Shown: positions 10,918 to 21,842, numbered from the stretch's first letter. The stretch is 64,000 bases of DNA from Locusta migratoria (GCA_026315105.1 CM048748.1:20865078-20929077); one strand, 5' to 3'. Translations and numbers: made by a program. Notes: generated from the letters alone by a model not told the origin.

Positions 10918-11044
10918 ATGGCGACGATTCGCTCGCAGCTTCAGGCTTAGTTAACCTCGCTCGAGGAGCGCCGTTGTTGTTACTCTGGATTCACACGATG
11001 GGCAACGTCACGTCAACGTCAGTGGCGTCACCCCAGTGATGGAC

Positions 11045-11240
11045 TATGGGAGGTGCAGCCCACCTCCCCCCTTGGAAATGCATGTATTACTATTAAAGAA
11101 AAAAAAAAAGGGGAAAAAAAAAGAATTGGAGACACCCGGGCCAGAGGCACGGAACAGAAAAAAAAAAAAAAAAAAAAAAGCTTTCAAGATTTGGAGGCCC
11201 CAATAAAAAGCGATATAAAGAGCGCTCAAAAATTAAAAAG
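11045..11240. mobile_element. Non-autonomous element related to the insertion at 41567-41884
   Basis: Shares 'cccttggaaatgcatgtatt' (compare 'cacttggaaatacacgtatt') and 'gctttcaagatttggaggcc' (compare 'ctttcaggatttggag') with the 41.6-kb insertion. It has internal A runs and no coding capacity, and abuts the Tc1 element. Confidence 0.5.
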
Positions 11241-11245
11241 AAATA

Positions 11246-12640
11246 CACTACTGGCCATTAAAATTGCTACACCAAGAAGAAATGTAGATGATAAACGGGT
11301 ATTCATTGGACAAATATAATGGAACTGACATGTGATTACATTTTCACGCAATTTGGGTGCATAGATCCTGAGAAATCAGCACCCAGAACAACCACATCTG
11401 GCCATAATAACGGCCTTGATACGCCTGGGCATTGAGTCAAACAGAGCTTGGATGGCGTGTACAGGTACAGATGCCCATGCAGCTTCATCACGATACCACA
11501 GTTCATAAAGAGTAATGACTGGCGTATTGTGACGAGCCAGTTGCTCGACCACCATTGACCAGACGTTTTCAGTTGGTGAGAGATCTGGAGAATGTGTTCG
11601 CCAGGGCAGCAGTCAAACATTTTCCGTATCCAGAAAGGCCTGTACAGAACCTGCAACATGCGGTCGTGCATTATCCTGCTGAATTTTGCAGGGATCGAAT
11701 GAGGAGTAGACCCAAGGGTCGTAACATATCTGAAATGTAACGGCCACTGTTCAAAGTGCCATCGTTGCGAACAAGAGGTGACCGAGACGTGTAATCAATG
11801 GCACTCCATACCTTCACACCGGGTGATACGCCAGTATGGCGATGACGAATACACGCTTCCAATGTGCGTTCACCGCGATGTCGACAAACACGGATGCGAC
11901 CATCATGATGCTGTAAACAGAACCTGGATTCATCCGAAAAAATGACGTTTTGCCATTCGTGCACCCTGGTTCGTCATTGCGTACACCATCGCAGGCACAC
12001 CTGTCTGTGATGCAGCGTCAAGGGTAACCGCAGCCGTGGTCTCCGTGCTGATAGTCCATGCTGCTGCAAATGTCGTCGAACTGTCCGTCCAGATGGTTGT
12101 TGTCTTGCAAACGTCCCCATCTGTTGACTCAGGCATAGAGACGTGGCTGTACGATCCGTTACAGCTATACGGATAAGATGCCTGTCATCTCGACTGCTAG
12201 TGATACGAGACCGTTGGGATCCAGCACGGCGTTCCGTATTGCCCTCCTGAACCCACCGATTTCATATTCTGCTAACAGTCATTGGATCGCGACCAACGCG
12301 AGCAGCAATGTCGCGCTTCGATAAACCGCAATCACGATAGGCTACAGTACGACCTTTATCAAAGTCGGAAACGTGATGGTACGCATTTCTCCTCCTTACA
12401 CGAGGCATCAAAACAACGTTTCACCAGGCAACGCCGATCAACCGCTGTTTATGTATGAGAAATCGGTTGGAAACTTTCCTTATGTCAGCACGTTGTCGGG
12501 ATTCGCCACCGGCGCCGACTTTGTGTGAATGCTCTGAAAAGCTAATCATTTGCATATCACAGCATCTTCTTCCTGTCGGTTAAATTTCGCGTCTGTAGCA
12601 CGTCATCTTCGTGGTGTAGCAATTTTAATGACCAGGAGTG
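11246..12640. mobile_element. Tc1-like transposon, full length
   Basis: 1395 bp with terminal inverted repeats: left 'cactactggccattaaaatt', right 'aattttaatgaccaggagtg' (its near complement), followed inward by 'gctacacca'. It is flanked by TA at 11244-11245 and 12641-12642, the Tc1/mariner target duplication. It carries a broken transposase gene on the minus strand. Confidence 0.9.
11376..12408 (-). pseudogene. Tc1-like transposase, frame-broken
   Basis: It would start MPRVRRRN at 12408 and end RCGCSGC before a stop at 11376, about 345 codons as in intact Tc1-like proteins. Catalytic features: first Asp in NVIFSDESRFCL; WSAIDYTSRSPLV; second Asp in QQDNARPHVAG (different frame); Glu in DLSPTENVWS. 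Stops and at least two frameshifts separate the pieces, so no active enzyme is expected. Confidence 0.8.
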
Positions 12641-12642
12641 TA

Positions 12643-13236
12643 TATACAAGAATTGCTCGTTTATAGATATAACATAAAGCAGGACCCACGTGTGAGTGAC
12701 AGGTATTTTGAAGCTGGAGAGTGCAAGATAGCAGCTGAGGGAAGGGGCGCCCCGCATTTGGCATCCCTGGAGCAGGCGTGCGCCCCGCCTGTGGATTCAC
12801 CTTTACTGAAGTATGTTTCACCTCCAACGGGCACAGGGCAGTGATCGTGTTGGATTCTGGGCACTGGGAGTGAGAGAGTAGCTGGGCGTCAGCACAGAAT
12901 AACATATTTGTCTGTGGCGTCAGGCAGTCTGGTCGTCTCCGTAATGTCTGCCGGCGCTGACCCGAACTGACGGTCAGCGTGCTGAAGGAGGGCCGCTGAT
13001 ACGGCCGTGACCTCCTTCTGACGCGGAGGTCGGGGTACGCGCATGCGCCGTTCTGCCGGCACAGCTCCACACGTCATCGCAGCGCAATTCATCCCTACTC
13101 TGTCGAGACCTAACTTCTTGGCCGACGTTAAAGGTTCGTTCGCACTAGGTCAGTAATTTGAACCAGATGTAGGTCACCTAGTCCTAGACCGCGAGGAAAG
13201 CAGCGCCAAGAAACACCGGTCAGCTCTTGTATTTAC

Positions 13237-13238
<2 letters not shown>
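12643..13238. other. No gene seen
   Basis: Moderately GC-rich, with several overlapping open frames on both strands and no recognisable motif. Probably old repeat sequence. Confidence 0.35.
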
Positions 13239-13309
<71 letters not shown>

Positions 13310-13319
13310 ACACACACAC
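13239..13319. repeat. (CA)n microsatellite, interrupted
   Basis: About 80 nt of CA repeats with CT and TA interruptions. The Cys/Val open frame on the minus strand is an artefact. Confidence 0.95.
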
Positions 13320-13404
13320 TTAAATTCTTGTATACGGTACTTTTCTCCAGTCAATTCCAGATTTTGTAACAACCAAGAATGAACAAATAAAATCAGTTTC
13401 TTGG

Positions 13405-14126
13405 ACACTTATGGTGTAAAAATTGGCAATTGACTCTAAATAATGCGAAGTGTGAAGTCGTCCACATGAGTACGAAAAGAAAGTCGTTAAAGTTTGTTCT
13501 CAAGATAAATCAATCAAAAGTGAAGGCCGTAAAGTCCACAAACTACCCAGGAATTACTATTACTTCAGACTTAAATTGGAAATAACACGTAGATAATGTC
13601 GTGGGAAAGGCGAACCAGAGACTGCGTTTTATTGGCAGAACCCTTAAAAGATGCAACAGAATTACAAAAGACACTGCATACACTACGCTTGTCCGTCCTT
13701 TTTTGGAGTATTGTTGCCCAGTGTGGAATCCTTATCAGGTAGATTTGACGATGGACATCGAAAGAGTTCAATGAAGGGCAGCTCGTTTTGTATTGTCACG
13801 ATACAGGGGAGACAGCGTTACGGAAATGATAGAGGATCTGGGATGGGAATCATTACAACAACGGCGCTTATCGCTGCGGCATGGGCTACTTACGAAACTC
13901 CAATCGCCAACATTCCCCTCCAAATGCGAAACATATTGTTGACTCCAACTTACAATCGTAGAAAAGATAATCAGCATAAAATACGAGGAATCAGAGCTCG
14001 AACGGAGAGATTCAAGTGTTCTTTCTTCCAGCGCGCTATTCGAGAATGGAATGGAATGGGTGGTTCGATGAACCCTCTGCCAGGCACTTAAATGTGATTT
14101 GCAGAGTATACCGTGTAGATGTAGAT
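13405..14126 (+). pseudogene. Non-LTR retrotransposon 3' part, same family as 19981-21030
   Basis: Encodes NWQLTLNNAKCEVVHMSTKR-like sequence, LRFIGRTLKRCNRITKDTAY, LVRPFLEYCCPVWNP, IERVQ-RAARFVLSRYRGDS and KIRGIRARTERFKCSFFQRA before a stop, then the 3' signature 'ccctctgccaggcacttaaa' and 'tgatttgcagagtata', ending 'gtgtagatgtagat'. Frames are shifted at least twice. It is truncated just downstream of the RT active site. Confidence 0.8.
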
Positions 14127-14404
14127 TTCTGTAATTAACAATAACGCGTTGGATCATTTGGCGCGCGCCTTCAGATGGTCTTTAAGACTTTGCGGTTAAG
14201 CGTTGCCGACGAGCGACGAGCTATGCTCGCCGTGACGTAAAAAAATGCTCACAAAACGAACTACGGGCTATACTCGCAATTCGTGTGTTTCGTTATGCAG
14301 CGTGATGGTGTAGTCATGCAAAAAATCATCTAGAAGGCAGCACAAGCAACAGAAATGTTCGTGTCTTTAGATTCTGACACCCATTCGTAAGCAGTGCCGC
14401 CAAG

Positions 14405-14757
14405 ATGTCACAGTACAGACAATCACTTACTGCTCTGTTCAATGATTCTGGGTCTAAAGAAAAATTTAGTGACGATTCTGAAGATGACAGAGATATTGCA
14501 GGTAATTATAACATATTTACTGTAATTTTGACTTAATGATCTGTTGACATATATAAGAAATACTACGCATCTTGTACACCTTTGCCGTGTATATTTCATA
14601 TAATATATTGTAGACTATAACTGTAATACTGTTTATACAGTTATATGTATATCTTATTCATTTACAAAAGAAGATCTTCCTGACGATATTGACATGACGT
14701 TTCAACAGGAAACGCGTCAAGTACATCGTGAATTTTGGAATGGTAATTACTTATGAT
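14405..14757 (+). pseudogene. Two-exon N-terminal fragment, possibly piggyBac-like
   Basis: Exon 14405-14501 starts at a clear ATG and encodes MSQYRQSLTALFNDSGSKEK and FSDDSEDDRDIA. Donor AG|GTAATT; acceptor TTTACAAAAG at 14670; exon from 14671 encodes EDLPDDIDMTFQQETRQV and REFWN, with matching phase 1. It then either reads to a stop at 14757 or meets another donor GTAATT. The acidic N-terminus and upstream TTAA (about 14191) followed by palindromic 'gacgagcgacgagctatgct' suggest a piggyBac-like element, but no catalytic part is visible. AATAAA occurs near 14807 and 14872. Confidence 0.35.
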
Positions 14758-14886
14758 TATAAAAAATAGCTGGCCTAAAGTAATTCAGTTGTGTAATGAG
14801 ATTTTTGTAAATAAATGACTTTCGGTTTGTTGTTATGAAACAAAAACAAGTGGAATTGTCTTTCTACCTACAATAAATACTACTAT

Positions 14887-14891
14887 GATTT

Positions 14892-14926
<35 letters not shown>

Positions 14927-14930
14927 TTTT
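14887..14930. repeat. (TTTA)n microsatellite
   Basis: About ten tetranucleotide repeats in an A/T-rich stretch. Confidence 0.9.
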
Positions 14931-15202
14931 TTCCTTGTTTCAGTTCAAACTTGTGATTACAGTGTAAATATAATTGTGGATCTGCTAACTATAATGTGTT
15001 ACTTGATTTTAAAGTTTAAAGTACTGTGGTAAAACAGAAAAAACTGCAACGATTATCCTGTAACAGTTCCTAAATTATAATTTTTCGAAAAATTACCAAA
15101 TTATGGCCTACTACAATGTCATGTGATATTCCTCGTCCAGAACTCTCTCTGGCATACGCCATGTTGCTTCCTGTATTTTATGATTTTCTAATTTTAACTT
15201 GC

Positions 15203-15397
15203 CGACCGCGGTGGCCGAGGGGACTGAGGCGCTTCAGTCACGGTCTGCACGGCCACTACGGTCGGGGGTTCGAATCCCCCTCGGGCATGGATATTTGTGC
15301 CGTCCTTAGTTGTAGGTAGTTCATAAGTAGTTTGTAAGTTTAGGGACTGATGACCCCGTAGTTAAGTCCCTTAAGCTTAACAAACATTTGAACATTT
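15203..15397 (+). mobile_element. tRNA-derived SINE, head type A
   Basis: 'accgcggtggccgagggg' head, 'gggggttcgaatccccctc' B box, 'gggcatggatatttgtgcc', 'gggactgatgaccccgtag' and tail 'acaaacatttgaacattt'. Flanks 'taattttaactt' and 'taattataactt' look like a slightly diverged target duplication. Confidence 0.88.
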
Positions 15398-15399
15398 AA

Positions 15400-16185
15400 T
15401 TATAACTTACGCGTCGTCCTTTCAAAGCAATGACGCAATGAAGAATTAATAAAAATACGTCGTTCATAGTACGATAAATTATAATTTAGTGTCTAAAAAT
15501 ATGATTTTAGCTGTTAGCAAGTGCCGTCAATAGTACGAGAATGGAGGTATACAGTCGTAGTTGTTTGCTGTGGTGTAGTGGGCAGTGCGTTACGCTGTGA
15601 CGCATGTGGTCAGCGCCGGGTTTAGGGTGGAGCGTACTATACCATCAATATTACTATTTACAATCATCCACCTTGCGAAAGTAAAATATTTTTCAATCTT
15701 ATTCAACATACGCCGTTAATCTCACAAACGCGCGCTGAATTCAGGATATCAGAAAAGAAAACGTTCTGAATACAATCTTCCTATTGATTGCATCCATAGA
15801 TGAGCTCTGTCTGACGTCTGGGAGACGGGTCTACCACAGCGCCTCTGTTATTTGTTTCAAGAACTGCAAAAAGGGAGCGCCATGCAGCTGCACCATCTCT
15901 CGTGCACCACAGAAACTACCAGTAGCCGCCGGTCCAAATAAAGGAAAAGATGCACTGGGAAATAGTCATTATATTAGCAATTAATTAATCTGCATGGATT
16001 TATATCGAATATTTGTGACTTAATGAGTCATCTACAGCAATTAATAGATCATGCACTGCATTCATGGAGAATACTCCTCTAACGTACTGAAATAATACAG
16101 CGCCACCCAATGTGTGCTGGACTGCATATGTTGGCAGCGCTACGATTTACAAACTAAATTCTGCTATATTTACCATTAGAACAAT
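15400..16185. other. No gene seen
   Basis: A/T-rich with one short open frame (15784-15984) lacking family resemblance. No repeat structure recognised. Confidence 0.4.
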
Positions 16186-16222
16186 ATCTGAAATAAGTGA
16201 TTTTTCAACATGAAAAGTAGTC

Positions 16223-16507
16223 TATTACGCTTACTTTCACTCACTTATAACGTACGGCGTTGTTTTTTGGGGTAACTCGCCTGATGCAAAAAGGATATTT
16301 CTGGCTCAAAAACGGGCGGTTCGAGCAGTATGTGGTGTAAGTTCACGAACGTCATGTCGAGCCCTTTTCAGTAGTCTGAGAATTTTGACTCTGGCCTTAC
16401 AATATATTTTTTCTTTAACGTCGTTTGTTGTTAATAATATCAGCTTATACCCACGAATTAGTAGTTTTCACTCGGTGAATACTAGACAGAAGTCGAATCT
16501 GCATTTG
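16223..16507 (+). pseudogene. Non-LTR retrotransposon C-terminal region, left piece (outermost host of the nested stack)
   Basis: One open frame encodes YYAYFHSLITYGVVFWGNSP, IFLAQKRAVRAVCGV, SCRALFSSLRILTLALQYIF and FHSVNTRQKSNLHL. This is the C-terminal pattern of CR1/Daphne-like elements (fHSLitYGi-fWG, QK-aiR, CR-LF). The frame breaks off at a SINE and resumes at 21458, after the 13-bp duplicate GAATCTGCATTTG. Confidence 0.8.
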
Positions 16508-16638
16508 CCGCGGTGGAGTAGCCGAGCGTGTCATTCGCGGCCGCACCGCCTCAGCGGTCGGACTTGCGGCTAGAGCGAGCTAGCCGGCGCCGCCGGCTTT
16601 GTTTACTTTTGCGCGCGTGTGATTACCGATTTCATAGC

Positions 16639-18078
16639 AATGGAATATCAAATAAGAAAATTTACGTTAAAATTTAGTTTCAGTTTTGAAATAGACCGAA
16701 AATCTACGAGTATGATGAGTGGTTCTTCGGAACGTTTAATGTACCGGAAGAAGACGTGTTCGGCGTGGCGCACGACTTCATCAGTAACGTATACACCGTG
16801 AAGCTGAAAGACGATGACTGCTGCCGGAAGATCATGGAGAAGACCAATGGGACAGCTGAGTACAAGACAACCTAAGGCCAGGTGAGCAAAGTGACAATTA
16901 CATATGCGGGACTGGGTCTTAGAACCGTGAAAGTGCACTTGCTGCCTTTTAAATTAGAACTGGGCCATATAAAAGATGCTCTTTCCATTTACGGTACCGT
17001 ATACGCAGTCACAGCCGACCGGTGGAGCGCAAATTTGCATTATAAGGTAGATAATAGTGTGAGGTCTGTCAAAATTGACTTAGAAAAACACATACCGTCA
17101 TTCATAAATGTATGTGGCTTCCGGACTGATAACCGTTGCTGTTTAGTCCCTTAAAAAATCCAATCCGTATGTGGCTTCCGGGCCCTCGTTGTGTATGAGG
17201 GGCAACCTCGCACCTGTTCTTCCTGTAACTTAGCTGGCCATTACAGAGCACAATGTCCACGTAGACGTCCCGTGCAATTACCTGTAGAGGTGGACGCGGA
17301 AGGCAGACAGCGAGCCCAGTACGCAACAGTCGCGAGCCGCTTGTTTACACGTCCTGATGCCGTCGCAGCCCCGCCGGATGACGTAGTGCTCGCCCTGGCG
17401 GCGGCAGCGTCTGAGGTGCCGCAAGCGAGCGCCAAGCCCGTCAGCTCTGACATGGACGTGGAGATGTTTGACGCTCCCTCAGATAAAGGACCAAACCCCA
17501 CATCGAATGTCGGTTGTGAAACAATTTCTGCTCCGAGTACACCAGAAACACTTATAAACATGACGGAAGTTACTGGACCACAAGAAAGTGCACACGGTGT
17601 ACCGTCGAAAGCTATTAGCACCAATTCCGAAGTACCTACACATGCTTCCTTAACACAAGCTCAAAGTACCGAAGACAGTAGTCCGCAAATAACGCAAAAC
17701 ACAACGGAAAAAGTGGCGGATCCTTAGGGGACGACTGAAGTACAGTCGGTTGCCCCTGAGCGAGCAGTTCCCGCCTCAAAAAAATCTAAAAAGTCTCCGT
17801 CTGGGTCCAACAAACAAGATAAAGGACAAACCTCGCCGGACAAAAAGAAATTACGCGTAGCTCGTGAAGGTGCTTCAGAAACTGCCGAACACCTCCGATC
17901 GGTAGCACAAAAGGTTGCCGCAAAACTAAAAACCAGACCACCTGACGAAACCGATATACCCAGCGCCACTGCCGTGGCGACCACGGAGCCTGTCGGCAGT
18001 ACACGAGATACTCTAGTCGATCCATGGTGGCAGGATGTGGAAATGGAATCGATCGAGGGCCAAATAAGTCTCAAATAA
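16639..18078 (+). pseudogene. ORF1 (gag-like) of the nested L1/Tx1-like element
   Basis: Starts MEYQIRKFTLKFS near 16639, then after a one-base slip WFFGTFNVPEEDVFGVAHDF, a stop near 16873, KVTITYAGLGLRTVKVHLLP and a zinc knuckle CSSCNLAGHYRAQC (C-x2-C-x4-H-x4-C). After a stop at 17725 a Lys-rich tail follows to a stop at 18078. The knuckle gives RNA-binding function in such ORF1 proteins. It has been inactivated by stops, a frameshift and a small SINE insertion at 17125. Confidence 0.75.
17125..17166 (+). mobile_element. 42-bp SINE tail insertion with 15-bp target duplication
   Basis: 'actgataaccgttgctgttt' followed by 'agtcccttaaaaaatcc' resembles the last part of the type A SINE tail. It is flanked by perfect direct repeats GTATGTGGCTTCCGG at 17110-17124 and 17167-17181. 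This is an extremely 5'-truncated retroposition product; removing it and one repeat restores the ORF1 frame from GFR to the region before the zinc knuckle. Confidence 0.8.
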
Positions 18079-18149
18079 TGCGTGCTGCGTGTGTGCGTGT
18101 TTTTGATATAGTAGTTATACGGTTGTGATTACCCCCCCCCCCCCTACAA

Positions 18150-19979
18150 ATGAGCGATACCTTCACCCACAATATAACGACTGTCAACATTAATAAGATT
18201 CAGAGTGAGATAAAATTCAGAGCGCTCACAGACTTCCTATATAGCAGTAACGTAGACATCGGGCTACTGCAGGAGGTCAACGTAGAACCAAATGTGGCGG
18301 GATTTGTCACGATAGCGAATATCAATGTCGAACATCATACTGGAACGGCAATCCTGCTACGTGACGGCATTCCTTATACCAAAATCGTGCAGCTCACGAA
18401 CGGCCGAGGCATATCGTGTGAGATTAATGGCGTTCAAATAATAAACCTGTATGCGCCGTCAGGCAGCAACCGCCGGCAAGAACGCGCCTCCTTTTATAAA
18501 AATGATGTGCCATTCTTAATTAATGACAATGCCGCGAACTGTGTTGTAGGGGGAGATTTTAATTGCGTCGTCTCAGACAAGGATCAGACACCACACATCA
18601 ATAATTGTTTAGAACTGGACCACCTAATCAGAGGGATGAAACTGATAGATACATGGGAAAAAATACATGGCGACCGCATTGCGTACACCTATATCGCCAA
18701 CAATTCAGCCAGTCGAATCGACCGCATTTATGTCTCTGAAGCCCTATGGCAACAAGTAGTTAATAGTGACATCGCTCCCGTAGGCTTTTCGGACCACAGT
18801 GTCCACCAATGCTTCATGAACCTCCACCGCCCCCAGGTATTTCGTGGGAGAGGATACTGGAAGCTGAACACCAGCCTATTAAAAGACAAACAGCTGGAAG
18901 AAGAAATGTTCAAATGTTTGTTAAGCTTAAGGGACTTAACTACGGGGTCATCAGTCCCTAAACTTGCAAACTACTTATGAACTACCAACAACTAAGGACG
19001 GCACAAATATCCATGCGCGAGGGAGGATTCGAACCCCCGACCGTAGTGGCCGTGCAGACCGTGACTGAAGCGCCTCAGTCCCCTCGGCCACCGCGCCCGG
19101 CGAAGAAGAAATCCGGCGGGTATTTACACAAGCGAAACGATCCCAAACTCAATATCGATCGGTCATAGACTGGTGGATACAAAAAGCGAAACCTAAACTT
19201 AGACCAACAGTTAAAAGTTATGCACACCAGAAATCCTATTGGTATAAAGAGACAATAGAATTTTATTTCTCATGCCTTCGACAGCTATATCACGCCACCG
19301 ACTTGCCTCCCAACGATGCTTATAGGCGCATCAAAAAGTACAAGGCGAAGATTACCAACTTATATCGCAAACGATTGGAGGGAACCATAATACGTTCACA
19401 GCCGAAGGATATCGCATCAGAGGAATCTGCGTCGTTGTTCCACTCATTACGTACACTGCGGCGGCAAAAATCTAAACTTATTGAAGGGGTTGAAGACGGA
19501 GCATGGACCACAATCACAAGACAGCGGGATATTATTTCACGGATACGTAGCTACCATACAGACCTCTATGACGGACAAGACATTAGCGTCGGACACTGTA
19601 ATGACGTTATTGCTGGCTTAGCACCTGTCATTTCACCAGAAGATAATGAAGCGCTTGAATCTCCATTTAGTGAGGACGACATCAAAGAGGCAGTCTTTAG
19701 TGCCGCAAACAGGAAGTGACCCGGACCCGACGGCCTATGCGCAGAATTCTATCAACAATACTGGCAAATCTTGGGCTCTACATTGACTCGACTCGCCAAC
19801 GAAATGTGGCAGCAGGCCTCTATACCAGACGAACTGAAGGAAGGACTTATTGTCCCTTTACCAAAACGAGGCAACAGCAGAAAAGTAAGTGAACTACGGC
19901 CTATAACATTATTAAATGCGGATTTCAAAATCATAACGAGAGCAATTAAGCATCGAGTGCAACCCTTACTGAGCAAGCG
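18150..19979 (+). pseudogene. ORF2 of the L1/Tx1-like element: APE endonuclease and start of RT
   Basis: Starts MSDTFTHNITTVNINKIQSE. Endonuclease residues are visible: NINKI (Asn), LLQEV (Glu), VVGGDFNCV (Asp/Asn), SRIDRIYVS (Asp) and GFSDHSVHQC (Asp-His). After the SINE at 18908-19101 the frame resumes with a connector, PGPDGLCAEFYQQYW and LRPITLLNADFKIITRAIKH, the first RT motifs. A stop lies at about 19718. The element's own RT active site is absent because the sequence switches at about 19980. Confidence 0.8.
18908..19101 (-). mobile_element. SINE (type A) inserted in ORF2
   Basis: Minus-strand SINE running from tail (gttcaaatgtttgttaagct) to head (gaattcgaaccc region near 19030 and gccaccgcgcccggc). 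The 11-bp target duplication GAAGAAGAAAT lies at 18897-18907 and 19102-19112. It interrupts ORF2 just after the endonuclease domain. Confidence 0.92.
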
Positions 19980-21035
19980 GCTTCTAATGAAATTGCGTGC
20001 TTATGGAATATCTCCCCAATTGTGCGATTGGATTCACGATTTCCTATCAGAAAGGACACAGTTCGTTGTAATTGACGGTAAGTCATCGAGTAAAACAGAA
20101 GTGATATCTGGCGTTCCACAGGGAAGCGTTATAGGTCCCCTACTCTTCCTCGTGTTTATAAACGATTTAGGAGATAATCTGAATAGCTCCCTTAGACTGT
20201 TCGCGGATGATGCTGTCGTTTATCGGTCAGTGAAGTCAACAGAGGATCAAAAGCAACTGCAAAGCGATTTAGACAAAATTTCTACTTGGTGCGAAAATTG
20301 GCAATTGATACTAAATAAAGAAAAGTGTCAAGTAATACACATGACCACTAAAAGAAATCCGCTGAACTTCAATTACGCGATAAATCAGTCAAACCTTAAG
20401 GTCGTAAATTCTACCAAATACCTAGGAGTTACAATTACGAACAACTTTGACTGGAGAAATCACATAGAAAATATTGTGGGGAAGGCGAACCAAAGGTTAC
20501 GTTTCATTGACAGAACGCTTAGAAGATGCACCAGCTCCACCAAAGAGACTGCCTACATCACACTTGTGCGTCCTCTCTTGGAGTACTGTTGTCCCTTGTG
20601 GGACCCTCACCAGGTGGGAGTGACGGAAGATATTGAGAAGGTTCAGAGAAGGGCAGCTCGTTTTGTTTTATGACGTTACGGGGGGGAAAGCGTCACGGAA
20701 ATGTTGCACGAATTGGGGTGGTAATCATTAAAAGAAAGACGTTATTCATTGCGGCGTGATCTGTTTGCGAAGTTTCAATCACCGACTTTTAGTTCTGAAT
20801 GTGAAAATATTTTGCTAGCACCCACCTACTTAGGGAGACATGACCATCCCAATAAAATAAGAGAAATCAGATCGAAAACGGAACGATTTAGGTGTTCTTT
20901 CTTCCCGCGCGCTATTAGAGAATGGAACGGTAGAGAAAAGTTATGAAAGTGGTTAATGAACCCTCTGCCAGGCACTTAAATGTGATTTGCAGAGTATCTA
21001 TGTAGATGTAGATGTAGATGTAAATGAAATCGAAC
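19980..21035 (+). pseudogene. FADD-type RT 3' half fused onto the L1-like element
   Basis: The frame runs through the junction into LLMKLRAYGISPQLCDWIHD, TEVISGVPQGSVIGPLLFLV, LRLFADDAVVYRSV (FADD), TKYLGVTITNNFDWRNHIEN, LVRPLLEYCCPLWDP and VQRRAARFVL before a stop at 20673. Further frames give RRDLFAKFQSPTFSSECENI and KIREIRSKTERFRCSFFPRA. The 3' signature 'ccctctgccaggcacttaaa' and '(tgtaga)n' close it. Same family as 13405-14126. Stops at 20673 and about 20724 show that it is dead. Confidence 0.82.
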
Positions 21036-21444
21036 TGCAGAGAAAGGAGACTTGTGCATTTTATTTCTATTTTTTATTCTAATTAATTTCCTTTTCCGCT
21101 TATGCGCAAGAACGTACATTTCATTTAGTCTGAACAATATTTACACTAACAGAAGCTACATTTCTTTATATACATATATATAGCAGCAAAGGGAAATAGC
21201 TCCAATAATCTTCATTCAAGAAACAGAACATATAAGAAAATTTTGAAAAAAAAGAAAAAAAAGCGGTCTAAAGCACCTCGCTGCGGAGCGCGCGGTTGCT
21301 CACCGTAGAGGTTCGAGTCCTCCCTGGGGCATGGGGGTGTGTGTTTGTCCGTAGGTTAGTTTACCTAGGTTTAAGTAGTTTGTAAGCTACGGACTGATGA
21401 CCATGCAGTTTGGTCCGATAGATTTACAGACATTTGAACATTTT

Positions 21445-21840
21445 GAATCTGCATTTGCATCACACCACCTTGACACTTGTGCAGAAAAGGTGTACAGTAT
21501 TCTGCGGCATCCATTTACAATAAGCTGCCACAAGAGCCAAAGAATCTCAGCACTAATCCACACGCCTTCAAATCTAAATTGAAGAGTTACCTCATGGCTC
21601 ACTCCTTTTATTCTGTCGAGGAACTCCTAGAAAAGCTAAACAATTAAGCCAATTCATTTTTTTCTTTATTGATTCTTTTCACTTTGTCTTAAGATTGTCG
21701 TGTGCAAATGACTACTTAAAAATTTTCTATTACTATTCTTGTGTAACAAATAATGTATTGACTTGTTCCATGACCATGGAGTCTGACTCCTCAATTGTGT
21801 CCTATGGAACAGAAAAAAAACAATAAATAAATAAATAAAT
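21445..21840 (+). pseudogene. Same retrotransposon, right piece and 3' end
   Basis: It resumes with the target duplicate and encodes, after a single-base frame slip, YNKLPQEPKNLSTNPHAFKS, KLKSYLMAHSFYSVEELLEK and a stop. The 3' UTR ends with an A run and 'aataaataaataaataaat' near 21812-21840. The piece continues exactly from 16507, showing that the 4.9 kb between them is insertion. Confidence 0.8.
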
Positions 21841-21842
21841 CT

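Larger units (their letters stand above)
16529..21262 (+). mobile_element. Two-ORF L1/Tx1-like retroelement, chimaeric 3' half, nested in a SINE
   Basis: It contains a GC-rich 5' UTR (16529-16639), ORF1 with a CCHC knuckle, ORF2 with APE endonuclease and the beginning of RT, then at about 19980 an abrupt switch to a different, FADD-type RT. The sequence ends in 'gaaaaaaaagaaaaaaaa' at about 21262. The junction with the split SINE gives at most a 3-4-bp duplication (agcg). The 21040-21240 stretch is A/T-rich, without motifs, and could be the original 3' UTR. Confidence 0.75.
16508..21444 (+). mobile_element. SINE (head type B) split by a nested retroelement
   Basis: The 5' piece is 16508-16528 (ccgcggtggagtagccgagcg) and the 3' piece is about 21263-21444 (starting gcggtctaaagcacctcgct and ending 'acagacatttgaacatttt'). 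The 13-bp target duplication GAATCTGCATTTG lies at 16495-16507 and 21445-21457. Everything between 16529 and 21262 inserted into this SINE later. Confidence 0.85.

Noticed and set aside
13220..13408. Cys/Val repeat open frame on minus strand
   Set aside because: Translation of a (CA)n microsatellite.
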